This document shows, piece after piece, positions 17,208 through 25,461 of a DNA stretch of 64,000 nucleotides (position 1 is its first letter; the number at the start of each line of letters is the position of its first letter). The DNA lies in the NCBI GenBank assembly GCA_964610505.1, contig CAZSXU010000001.1:124001-188000 (forward strand). Reading direction: 5' to 3'. Below the pieces are notes generated by a model. It was not told the origin of the DNA. It searched no databases and was given only the letters and a program-made list of their open reading frames with translations. This stretch comes from CAZSXU01 sp964610505. GTDB lineage: Bacteria; Arandabacterota; Arandabacteria; JAGLYR01. The position numbers and the translations under genes were made by a program.

Positions 17208-18266
17208 ATGCATCGAACGGGCGGCATCGGACTTCAATGGTTTTCGATGATCCTGACCCTTTTTCTGGCCATCGGGTTCTGGGGTTGTGGGAAGAAGGGA
17301 AATGAGAATGTGACGCATTCCGATACCCTGGTGCTGGCCGCCTACACGGTTCCGAAGGAAGCGTACGAGAAGGAAATCATCCCGGCGTTTCAGAACCACT
17401 GGCGGGAAACAACCGGCAGAGAAGTCACGGTTCAGCAATCCTACGAGGCCTCCGGTGCTCAGACCCGCGCCGTCCTCGGAGGATTCGAGGCGGACGTCGT
17501 CGCCCTTTCCCTCGAGGGGGACGTGGACAAGATCGCGGCCGCCGGTCTTATCAACCACGACTGGAAGAATCGGCCATGGCGGGGATTCGTCACTCGCTCC
17601 GTCGTCGCCATCGGATGCCGTGCCGGAAATCCCAAGAACATCCAGGGCTGGGAGGACCTGACGCGCGAGGACATAGAGGTCCTCTATCCCAATCCCAAGA
17701 CATCGGGCGGTGCCATGTGGTGCGTCAACGCAATCTACGGCGCGGGCCTGAAGATGTCCGAGAAGAAAACCGGCCGAGCCGATCCCGGCTTTGCCCGGGA
17801 TCTGCTCAAACGCATCCAGAGGAGAGTCAAAGTCATGGATAAGTCGGGACGGCTGTCCGTGACGACTTTCGAACGCGGCGTCGGCGACGCCATTCTTACC
17901 TACGAGAACGAAATCCTTCTTCGGAGGATTCAGGGTAGAGAGTTCCCTCTACTGATTCCGGAATCAACCATTCTCATCGAGAACCCCATTGCCGTTGTCG
18001 ACAAGAACGCCGACAGACACGGGGTCCGGGAACTGGCCGAAGCCTTCGTCCTATTCTGTCACACGGATGAAGCGCAACGCGCCTATGCGCGATACGGCTT
18101 CCGGCCGGCACATCCCGAGATTCTCAAGGAATTCTCGGAGATCTATCCCGACCCACCCCTGTTGTTCGACATCGATTACCTGGGCGGCTGGACCCAGGTG
18201 AGGAAAGACATCTATGGTCGCGGCGGAATCTGGACCCGGATCACCCAAGAACTCGCGGAGGAATAG
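17208..18266 (+). CDS. Sulfate/thiosulfate ABC transporter substrate-binding lipoprotein
   Basis: A 352-residue periplasmic binding protein of the Sbp/CysP family. The signal ends in a lipobox (IGFWGC, Cys near 27), so it is anchored as a lipoprotein rather than free. Family features are LVLAAYTVPKEAYEKEIIPAF, the SYEASGAQTRAV ligand loop, DVVALSLEGDVDK and GDAILTYENE. GGAGGAG precedes ATG 17208. It is the first gene of a four-gene importer operon (binding protein, two permeases, ATPase) with close spacing. Confidence 0.93.
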   Translation: MHRTGGIGLQWFSMILTLFLAIGFWGCGKKGNENVTHSDTLVLAAYTVPKEAYEKEIIPAFQNHWRETTGREVTVQQSYEASGAQTRAVLGGFEADVVALSLEGDVDKIAAAGLINHDWKNRPWRGFVTRSVVAIGCRAGNPKNIQGWEDLTREDIEVLYPNPKTSGGAMWCVNAIYGAGLKMSEKKTGRADPGFARDLLKRIQRRVKVMDKSGRLSVTTFERGVGDAILTYENEILLRRIQGREFPLLIPESTILIENPIAVVDKNADRHGVRELAEAFVLFCHTDEAQRAYARYGFRPAHPEILKEFSEIYPDPPLLFDIDYLGGWTQVRKDIYGRGGIWTRITQELAEE

Positions 18267-18270
18267 CACG

Positions 18271-19128
18271 GTGTCTTCTCACGCGATCCGAGAGCCCGGC
18301 GGAGCCGGGAAACGGCCCCGGTGGCTGCAGCATTCGGATCTTGCCCTCAGGGGAATCTCCCTCGGTTACATCGGCCTGTTCGTGGCACTGCCAATCGTCG
18401 CCTTGACCACACGGGCGTGCGGCGGCGGCCTTCACCGCGTCTGGGAGGAGATGACGAGGCCCGAGGCGCTGTTCTCCCTTCGGCTGACGCTCATGATGGC
18501 GGCGGCCATGATGATCATCAACGTGTTGATGGGGACCCTTACGGCATGGGTACTCGTGCGGTACCGGTTTCCCGCGCAATCGGTGGTCAATGCCCTGATC
18601 GATTTGCCCTTTGCCATCCCGACCGTCGTGACCGGGCTGATGCTGGTCGTTCTCTATGGGCCGCAGAGCTCCATCGGGACTTTCCTCTCCGCACACGGCG
18701 TTGAGGTGATCTATGCGAAACCCGGCATTGTCCTCGCGCTTCTCTTCGTCACGTCTCCTTTCGTCGTTCGCGCCGTCCAGCCCGTCCTCATGGAACTCGA
18801 CAGGGACATGGAGGAAGCGGCGGCCACGTTGGGCGCTCGCCGGTGGACCGTGTTCAGAAAGGTCATCCTGCCCTCCATTTTTCCGGCCGTACTCACCGGC
18901 GCCGCCCTCTCGTTCAGTCGTGCGCTCGGAGAGTTCGGATCGGTCGTCATGGTGGCCGGCAACATCCCGATGAGAACCCAGGTGGCCTCCGTATTCATCT
19001 ACGGCGAGGTGGAGAGCGACAATCCGTTGGGTGCCCTCGGGGTGTCGGTGATCCTGCTGGCCGGTTCCCTGATCGTGCTGATCGCCCTGAACCTGCTTCA
19101 ACGCTTGGGGAGGAAGCGCGATGAGTAG
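18271..19128 (+). CDS. cysT: Sulfate ABC transporter permease CysT/CysU
   Basis: A 285-residue inner-membrane permease with about six hydrophobic segments. It shows the FPAQSVVNALIDLPFAIPTVVTG stretch of CysT and the cytoplasmic EAA loop (EEAAATLGARRWTVFRKVILP). GTG at 18271 with GCGGAGGA upstream starts 4 nt after the binding-protein stop. The frame is open to 18214 but that would overlap the previous gene. The C-terminus overlaps cysW by 8 nt. Confidence 0.93.
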   Translation: MSSHAIREPGGAGKRPRWLQHSDLALRGISLGYIGLFVALPIVALTTRACGGGLHRVWEEMTRPEALFSLRLTLMMAAAMMIINVLMGTLTAWVLVRYRFPAQSVVNALIDLPFAIPTVVTGLMLVVLYGPQSSIGTFLSAHGVEVIYAKPGIVLALLFVTSPFVVRAVQPVLMELDRDMEEAAATLGARRWTVFRKVILPSIFPAVLTGAALSFSRALGEFGSVVMVAGNIPMRTQVASVFIYGEVESDNPLGALGVSVILLAGSLIVLIALNLLQRLGRKRDE

Positions 19129-20008
19129 TGTCGATACCCCTTCCCGGGGGAGTGAGTCCAGGGTGTACGCGCTGCGTCCGTGGGTGGCGGCGTTCGCGCG
19201 GCGGATTCCCCGGGCGAGGGGGATCTTGATTTTCGCCGTTGTGGCGTGGTTCGCCGTCCTGATCCTCCTTCCCATCGGGACGCTGGTGCGGGGGGCCTGG
19301 CAGGAAGGACTCTCGGCGTCGATGGAGGCCCTGGGGGCTCCCGCAGCTCGACATGCATTCTCGCTGACGCTCGGTATCACCGTCGCCTCGGTGTTGATCA
19401 ACACCGTGTTCGGGACGATCTTGGCCCTCGTGTTGGCCCGTCAACGATTCTGCGGCAAGCTCCTTCTCGAGGGCATCGTCGACTTGCCGTTTTCGGTGTC
19501 GCCCGTCGTGGCGGGCGTGATGTTCATCGTTCTCTTCGGATCGGACGGGTGGTTGGGGCGCTGGTTCGAGTCGGGCGGGATCCGCATCGTATTCGCGCTC
19601 CCGGGGATGGTGCTCGCAACGATTTTCGTTACTCTGCCCTTCGTCACCCGGCAGGTCGTGCCGGTTCTCCGGGAGTGCGGTCTCGAACAGGAGGAAGCCG
19701 CCCGGACACTCGGTGCCAACGCGTGGCAGACATTCTGGCAAGTCACCCTCCCCTCGATTCGCTGGGGACTGGCGTACGGCGTCACGCTCACCGTGGCTCG
19801 AGCCCTCGGCGAGTTCGGCGCCGTGCTGGTGGTGAGCGGTAGCATCATCGGCAAGACGCAGACCGCCACGCTCCACATCCACCAGGAGTTCACGGACTTT
19901 CACTACGCGGGAGCGTTCGCCGCCTCGTTGGTTCTCGCGATCGCGTCCTTCTGTCTACTTGTGTTCATGGAGTTGATGAAGAAAAGGGTCGAGGCCGGGA
20001 GAACATAG
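19121..20008 (+). CDS. cysW: Sulfate ABC transporter permease CysW
   Basis: A 295-residue inner-membrane permease, paralogous to the preceding CysT. It has six predicted membrane segments, the family stretch LEGIVDLPFSVSPVVAG, and an EAA loop (EEAARTLGANAWQTFWQVTLP). Its start overlaps cysT by 8 nt, so translation is probably coupled. The CysT/CysW pair forms the transmembrane channel. Confidence 0.93.
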   Translation: MSSVDTPSRGSESRVYALRPWVAAFARRIPRARGILIFAVVAWFAVLILLPIGTLVRGAWQEGLSASMEALGAPAARHAFSLTLGITVASVLINTVFGTILALVLARQRFCGKLLLEGIVDLPFSVSPVVAGVMFIVLFGSDGWLGRWFESGGIRIVFALPGMVLATIFVTLPFVTRQVVPVLRECGLEQEEAARTLGANAWQTFWQVTLPSIRWGLAYGVTLTVARALGEFGAVLVVSGSIIGKTQTATLHIHQEFTDFHYAGAFAASLVLAIASFCLLVFMELMKKRVEAGRT

Positions 20009-20049
20009 AACGGCCCTGTACCGGCATCCCGCCGGGATGGAGAGCCACG

Positions 20050-21165
20050 ATGGGCATTCTCGTCAAAGACGTCTCCAAGCGGTTTCCTCCCTCGCGAGGG
20101 GAGCAGGAAGGTCACCTTGCGGCGGATAACGTCACCTTTGCCGTCCCGAGGGGACATCTGGTCGCCCTGTTGGGTCCGAGTGGATCCGGCAAGAGTACGA
20201 TTCTTCGAATCATCGCGGGACTCGAGGAACCGGACACCGGAGAGGTCCTCCTTGATGGGCAGGTCGTCACCGGCCACCCCGTCCACCAGCGCGGGGTCGG
20301 CTTCGTATTTCAGCACTACGCTCTCTTCAAGCACGCGACCGTGGAGAAGAACATCGCCTTCGGTCTCGACATCCGCAAGTGGGCACGCCGCAACGTCCGC
20401 GAGCGGGTTCTGGAGCTTCTGGATCTGGTTCAGCTTCGAGGGTACGAGGACCGCTACCCGTCGCAGCTCTCGGGCGGCCAGCGCCAACGCGTCGCCCTCG
20501 CCCGGGCGCTCGCCCCCCGTCCTCGCGTCTTGCTTCTGGATGAGCCTTTCGGCGCGCTGGATGCAAAAGTGCGCCGAAACCTAGCCACCCAGCTCCGCCA
20601 GCTGCACAGCGAGTTCCGGACAACCACGATTTTCGTCACTCACGACCAAGAGGAAGCCATCGAGATCTCCGATCAAATCGTCGTGATCAACCGGGGACGC
20701 GTCGACCAGATCGGAACCGCTGAAGAGATCTATGATCACCCGAGCAACAAATTCGTTGCCAGCTTCATCGGAAACGTCAACGTCATCGAAGGATACGTGC
20801 ACGAGGGCGTTCTCTGGCTGGGCGCCAACCGCGCCCACATGACGCCGGTTCGGACGTCTCTCCCCGACGGCGAAGTGGTCATGCTGGTCCGCCCCGAAGA
20901 CGTGGAGCTGACCAGCGGTGTTGCCATCGATGGCCTGGACGGCGTTGTGCGTGAAATCCGCTACCGCGGCGATCGGTACGAACAGGAGATCGACATCGCC
21001 GGGCTGACGGTGCGTGCGGTCGAGGTCAAGAATCGAGGTCGGGCCGCCGTCCGCCATCCCGGCCAGCAGGTGCGGGTCCGATTCACACGCCACCGGATTT
21101 TCGATGTGGAGGAAGATCACGCCGCCATTCGCGCGCAGCTGGAGAGCCTCGGGTACATCGAATAG
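20050..21165 (+). CDS. cysA: Sulfate ABC transporter ATPase CysA
   Basis: A 371-residue ATPase with all ABC motifs: Walker A GPSGSGKST (near 40-48), Q-loop in FVFQHYALF, signature LSGGQRQR, Walker B LLLDEPFGALD and the switch His in VTHDQEEA. A C-terminal TOBE-like regulatory domain (about 240-360) includes VRPEDVEL. It ends the operon. In principle such CysA/MalK-type ATPases can serve several importers, which matters because the sugar importer at 52404-55409 has no ATPase of its own. Confidence 0.94.
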   Translation: MGILVKDVSKRFPPSRGEQEGHLAADNVTFAVPRGHLVALLGPSGSGKSTILRIIAGLEEPDTGEVLLDGQVVTGHPVHQRGVGFVFQHYALFKHATVEKNIAFGLDIRKWARRNVRERVLELLDLVQLRGYEDRYPSQLSGGQRQRVALARALAPRPRVLLLDEPFGALDAKVRRNLATQLRQLHSEFRTTTIFVTHDQEEAIEISDQIVVINRGRVDQIGTAEEIYDHPSNKFVASFIGNVNVIEGYVHEGVLWLGANRAHMTPVRTSLPDGEVVMLVRPEDVELTSGVAIDGLDGVVREIRYRGDRYEQEIDIAGLTVRAVEVKNRGRAAVRHPGQQVRVRFTRHRIFDVEEDHAAIRAQLESLGYIE

Positions 21166-21253
21166 GAGCCAACCGCTTCCTCTTTCCGCCCTCGTCGGCC
21201 TCGCCGGGGAACAACCGGGATCTTTTCTCGGGTTCCGGATCTGCTCCGGCCGG

Positions 21254-21283
21254 TTGACATCCGCTCCTCTCACCTGCTAACGT
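21254..21283 (+). promoter_or_regulatory. Promoter of the methyltransferase gene
   Basis: TTGACA (21254-21259) and TAACGT (21278-21283) are 18 nt apart, 24 nt before the start codon. Confidence 0.6.
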
Positions 21284-21307
21284 CGCCGTGCCGGAGGAGC
21301 ATTCGTC

Positions 21308-21985
21308 ATGCAATCGACCGCCGCCGAAGCGCGTCTCGTCGAACACCTTGTCGGGATTCTCAGGAATCCGGAAGGGGAGCGCGCGCACCCGCCCCGCATC
21401 CTAAACGTGGGCGCGGGCCGCAATCCATCCATCGAGCAGCAGCTGGCCGCGGCCGAATGCCGCTTCGTTTGTGATCGTGCGGACGTGGAGCCCTGCGAGA
21501 TCGATCATCCTTCCGTGGATCGCTGTTTTCGCTGCGCAGCGGAAGACATGAGCCCGATCCCTTCGGAAACCTATGCCGCGGCCTTCGCGAATTTCGTACT
21601 GGAACACGTGCCCGATATCGACCGGGCCGCCCACGAGATCCACCGAATTCTGAAACCTTCGTGCCGATTCGTGACGTCTGTTTCGAATCCCTCCTCGCCC
21701 GTGGCCCTGGTGACGCGGCACACACCGCTGTGGCTCCACCGAGTGATTCGTGGAGATGAAGCATGGGAAACCCACTTCGCGTACGGATCCGTCGACGAAC
21801 TGGTCGAGACCTTCGAATCTGCCGGACTGAGCCGGGTCGAGGTGACCTTCCACTCGGGAATCGAGTCCTACCTGCCCCAGCCGCTCCTCAAACAGCTGGC
21901 CCGGGGCTACGATCGCACCGCAACCGCCCTCGGGATCAGATCCCTGATGAATCTCGCCTGCTTGGTCTTCGAAAAAATCCACTGA
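21308..21985 (+). CDS. Class I SAM-dependent methyltransferase
   Basis: A 225-residue Rossmann methyltransferase. Motif I is ILNVGAGRNP (about 31-40), an acidic residue follows at the end of strand 2 (CDRADVEP), and FANFVLEHVPD marks the motif III-IV region, as in UbiE/Methyltransf_11 proteins. GGAGGAG lies 8 nt before ATG 21308. It has its own promoter and no informative neighbours. The substrate is unknown. Confidence 0.82.
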   Translation: MQSTAAEARLVEHLVGILRNPEGERAHPPRILNVGAGRNPSIEQQLAAAECRFVCDRADVEPCEIDHPSVDRCFRCAAEDMSPIPSETYAAAFANFVLEHVPDIDRAAHEIHRILKPSCRFVTSVSNPSSPVALVTRHTPLWLHRVIRGDEAWETHFAYGSVDELVETFESAGLSRVEVTFHSGIESYLPQPLLKQLARGYDRTATALGIRSLMNLACLVFEKIH

Positions 21986-22068
21986 GTACACTTCGAGCGG
22001 GACCGGAACTCCCCCATCCCTCCATGCGTTCGCGCCCTCAACTTGCCAGCCGCAACTCTTTCGCCCTG

Positions 22069-23736
22069 TCACCGCTCGGCCGGTGTCACACTTTCTGCCT
22101 CGGATTCGTCGCCGTTTTCATCGACTGTCTTCGTTCGAGGCAGATGAAGTGTCCACCACTCTTCGGCCATTTCTCGCGTCCAGGCCCGCATCGTTTCGCA
22201 CTGTGTGAGCCGGGCATCGAGTTCGCGTGCACTCTGGGGACGCTTGGCCGGGTCTTTTTCGAGACACGAGAGAATGACGCGCTCTAGGGACTCGGGAATC
22301 TCCATTTCCGTTCTCTGGGATGGCGGGATCGGATCCGTTTGCACGTGATGGAGCACTGCGGCCAGCGGCGTATCTCCCTCGAAGACCAGTTCACCCGTCA
22401 CCAGCCAGTAGGCGACGCATCCCAGGGCATAGATGTCGGACCGCCCGTCCACGTTTCCCTTGCCCATGGCCATCTCCGGCGCCATGAACCCCGGGGTTCC
22501 GGGAGCTAGGCCCTGAACCGTGAGCTGCGTGTCTCCCTCTCGGGGATCGCTGTAGGACTTCACCAGACCGAAGTCGAGGACCTTGATGAAATCATGATCC
22601 GGGCCGAGACGGCAAACGAAGACGTTCCCCGGTTTGATGTCCCGGTGGACCATTCCGTTCTCGTGGGCATCCATCAGCGAGTGGCACACCTGGCGAGTGA
22701 AGTGAATCGCCCGCTCGGCAGAAATCGGTCCGAATCGCTTCACGAGGGAATCCAGATCCATCCCGTCGAGAAGCTCCATCACATAATAGAAGGATCCGTT
22801 GTCGGTGACGCCAAAGTCATAGACATCGATCGTATGATAGGATTCGAGCGATGCGGTCGCCTGTGCCTCTCTCTCAAACCGGCGAAGCAAGGTCTTTCGC
22901 ATCGTTTCATCGGACCCCAGGACTTCGGGGCGGATCAGCTTGATGGCCGCCGGCCGCGCAAGCATTCGGTGACGCGCTCGCCAGACCTCTCCCATTCCAC
23001 CACGGCCCAACGGCTTGACCAGTCGGTAGCTCCCGATCTCCCGAGCCTCCCGAATGTTCCTGCCCAGTTTCTGAATACCGGTACTGACGAAATACGCAAG
23101 GAAGGCGCACAGGTACGTCGAGAACAGAAAATAGCGAACGAAGAACATGTAGGGCGCATCCGGACTCGTTCCCCCGTAAGACTTCGAGAGAAACGTGACC
23201 ACGAGACCTGTGGAGGCGGCGGCCAGTGAAGCAATAAGAGTCCGTGTGGGCCGGTTCGGCGCGACGATCGGGAAGATGATGATCCACACACACTCCCAGG
23301 GGATCCCGAAGAAGCGAATGCTCTCGAGGAGTTGAGGACTCCACTCGGGAAACACGCCCCAGAACTCGGTCACCGAAATCCCGAAGGACCCGACAACCAG
23401 GTACACCAATCCCAGGTTGAGATGGACCTCGGGGCAGACCTTGACATTCAGCGAGAGGGCGAAGATGACGAGCGACGCCACGATGGAAATCATGGCGACC
23501 ATTGATTGCATCGCGAGGAGATTCTCCCCAACCGTCCCCAGCCTGATCCAGACGGGAAACGCGGAGCCGTAGTAGGCCAACGAAAAGGTGACGGCGTAGA
23601 TGAGGGCCGCGATGCCCAATCGCTTCGATGATTCCTCGATCATGTCCTGCGGAAGGCCCGTTGACACGGGGACCGCCGTACCGACTCCGGAGGACGATGC
23701 TCTCTCGGCTTTTCTCACTCGCATTGCGGGCGTCAT
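22069..23736 (-). CDS. Membrane-embedded Ser/Thr protein kinase
   Basis: A 555-residue protein that reverses the usual bacterial PknB order. An N-terminal domain (about 40-235) of roughly six hydrophobic segments is followed by a complete kinase domain: LGRGGMGEVW, AIKLIRPE, HRDIKPGN (near 364), LDFGLV, TPGFMAPE and SDIYALGC. The C-terminal tail has EEWWTLHL. All catalytic residues are present. GGGAG precedes ATG 23736. The membrane domain looks like a sensor. The tail resembles the kinase fragment at 27750-28034. No phosphatase or substrate gene is adjacent. Confidence 0.9.
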   Translation of the reverse strand: MTPAMRVRKAERASSSGVGTAVPVSTGLPQDMIEESSKRLGIAALIYAVTFSLAYYGSAFPVWIRLGTVGENLLAMQSMVAMISIVASLVIFALSLNVKVCPEVHLNLGLVYLVVGSFGISVTEFWGVFPEWSPQLLESIRFFGIPWECVWIIIFPIVAPNRPTRTLIASLAAASTGLVVTFLSKSYGGTSPDAPYMFFVRYFLFSTYLCAFLAYFVSTGIQKLGRNIREAREIGSYRLVKPLGRGGMGEVWRARHRMLARPAAIKLIRPEVLGSDETMRKTLLRRFEREAQATASLESYHTIDVYDFGVTDNGSFYYVMELLDGMDLDSLVKRFGPISAERAIHFTRQVCHSLMDAHENGMVHRDIKPGNVFVCRLGPDHDFIKVLDFGLVKSYSDPREGDTQLTVQGLAPGTPGFMAPEMAMGKGNVDGRSDIYALGCVAYWLVTGELVFEGDTPLAAVLHHVQTDPIPPSQRTEMEIPESLERVILSCLEKDPAKRPQSARELDARLTQCETMRAWTREMAEEWWTLHLPRTKTVDENGDESEAESVTPAER

Positions 23737-23944
23737 TCCAGTCTCTCCCGGACTTATCCTGGACGGCTGGAGGACATGCTAGCAGCCGGTGCGCCTGCTT
23801 GTAAAGGCCGTTCGGTGGCCGCAGGCCATGAATACAACTTGCCAGCCGGTCTCGAATACCGTACAAGCGAAGGTGGGACAGGACACGGACCGCAGAAGCC
23901 GCTGCCGTCCGTTCGCCCATTCTCTGCAATGATGTGGATTGAGC

Positions 23945-25369
23945 ATGCGCGTACTGGTTACCGGAGCCACCGGGTACATCGGCGGCAGGCTGATTCCCCG
24001 ACTGTTGGAGAGGGGCCACACCGTCCGTGTCCTCGTACGGGATCCGACCCGCATTGCACGGCGCCCCTGGGAACGCGACGTTGAGGTCTTCGAGGGCGAT
24101 CTTCTGCAGCCGAGTTCATTGCCCCCCGCCCTGGAGGGGATCGAGGCTGCGTACTATCTGGTCCATTCCATGTATGCGGGGAAGGCGTTCGAAGATCTCG
24201 ACCGCCGGGCGGCCCTCAACTTCGCCGACGCGGCCTCCGGCATTTCCAAGGTCATCTATCTCGGAGGACTGCTCCCAAGGGGCGAACATGTCTCGGCCCA
24301 CCTGAAGAGCCGCGCTGAGGTGGGTGACATTCTGCAGAGCGCGCTTCCCATTACGATTTTCCGGGCCGGACCCATTATTGGTTCCGGCTCGGCCTCTTTC
24401 GAGATGGTTCGGTATCTCGTCGAACGACTTCCCTTCATGATTGCACCCAAATGGATGAGAAACGAGGTACAGCCGATTTCGATTCGGGACATCATCAACT
24501 ACCTCCTCCTGGCACTAAATCGCGGGCCCGCCGGCATCGTGGATGTGGGGGCGGCTCCGCTTCCCTTCGGCCGCATGCTGACGGTCTACGCGGAAATCCG
24601 CAGATACCGGAGAGTGATCCTTCCCACCTCCATCCTCGCCCCCACTCTCGCGGCACGATGGGTCGGCCTGGTAACGCCCATTCCGAACCGCCTGGCCGTT
24701 CCCCTCATTGAGGGCGTGGTGACGCCGGTGCTTGCCGACACGTCCCGTGCCCGCGAGCGATTCCCGGAGATCACACCCATGTCCTACCGCGAGGCGGTCG
24801 AGCTGGCGCTCTGGCGGATCCGGCGCGGGGAAGTGGAAACCCGCTGGAGCAGTTCCCTCGGGGGCGCGCCGACCTACGAGCTGAGGGATCTGGAGGGAAT
24901 GATACGCGAGGTTCGTACCGTGCACGTGGGAGCGCCGCCCGAACACGTCTTCAACGTTTTCACGAGCCTCGGAGGGGACAAGGGCTGGCTGGCCTGGAAC
25001 TGGGTCTGGGAAATTCGCGGGTGGCTGGATAAGCTGGTCGGGGGTCCGGGCCTTCGCCGCGGAAGACGGGATCCTCAGGACTTGTTGCCCGGCGAATCAC
25101 TGGATTTCTGGCGCGTGGAGGCCGTTTCCTACTACACCATGCTTCGTCTCCGCGCGGAAATGAAAGTTCCCGGAAGAGCTTGGATGCAGTGGGAAGTCAT
25201 GCCGGAACGCGGTGGGGCGCGGCTGATTCAGACGGCCCTGTTCGCACCTCGAGGCCTGGCCGGACTCCTCTACTGGCACCTCCTTTATCCCATCCACAGA
25301 TTCATCTTCAGCGACATGGTCCGTGCCATCGCCGACGAAGCCGAAGGTAGCGTCGCGACCACCGAGTGA
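23945..25369 (+). CDS. NAD(P)-binding epimerase/SDR protein with C-terminal DUF2867-like domain
   Basis: A 474-residue protein. The N-terminal atypical SDR domain has the nucleotide-binding VTGATGYIGGRL (5-16), and ALEGIEAAYYLVHSM. The C-terminal part (about 310-465, EVRTVHVGAPPEHVFNVF) is a START/DUF2867-like ligand-binding domain. ATG 23945 follows an in-frame TTG at 23939; neither has a strong ribosome site. The architecture is common in environmental bacteria and its reaction is not established. Confidence 0.82.
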   Translation: MRVLVTGATGYIGGRLIPRLLERGHTVRVLVRDPTRIARRPWERDVEVFEGDLLQPSSLPPALEGIEAAYYLVHSMYAGKAFEDLDRRAALNFADAASGISKVIYLGGLLPRGEHVSAHLKSRAEVGDILQSALPITIFRAGPIIGSGSASFEMVRYLVERLPFMIAPKWMRNEVQPISIRDIINYLLLALNRGPAGIVDVGAAPLPFGRMLTVYAEIRRYRRVILPTSILAPTLAARWVGLVTPIPNRLAVPLIEGVVTPVLADTSRARERFPEITPMSYREAVELALWRIRRGEVETRWSSSLGGAPTYELRDLEGMIREVRTVHVGAPPEHVFNVFTSLGGDKGWLAWNWVWEIRGWLDKLVGGPGLRRGRRDPQDLLPGESLDFWRVEAVSYYTMLRLRAEMKVPGRAWMQWEVMPERGGARLIQTALFAPRGLAGLLYWHLLYPIHRFIFSDMVRAIADEAEGSVATTE

Positions 25370-25461
25370 CAAAGCGACAACCCCGGTCACAGATCGTACG
25401 AGTGGCCCTCTCAGGGGACTTTCCCTTTTCAGAAGGCAATCCATCCCTCTCGCTTTGCATC

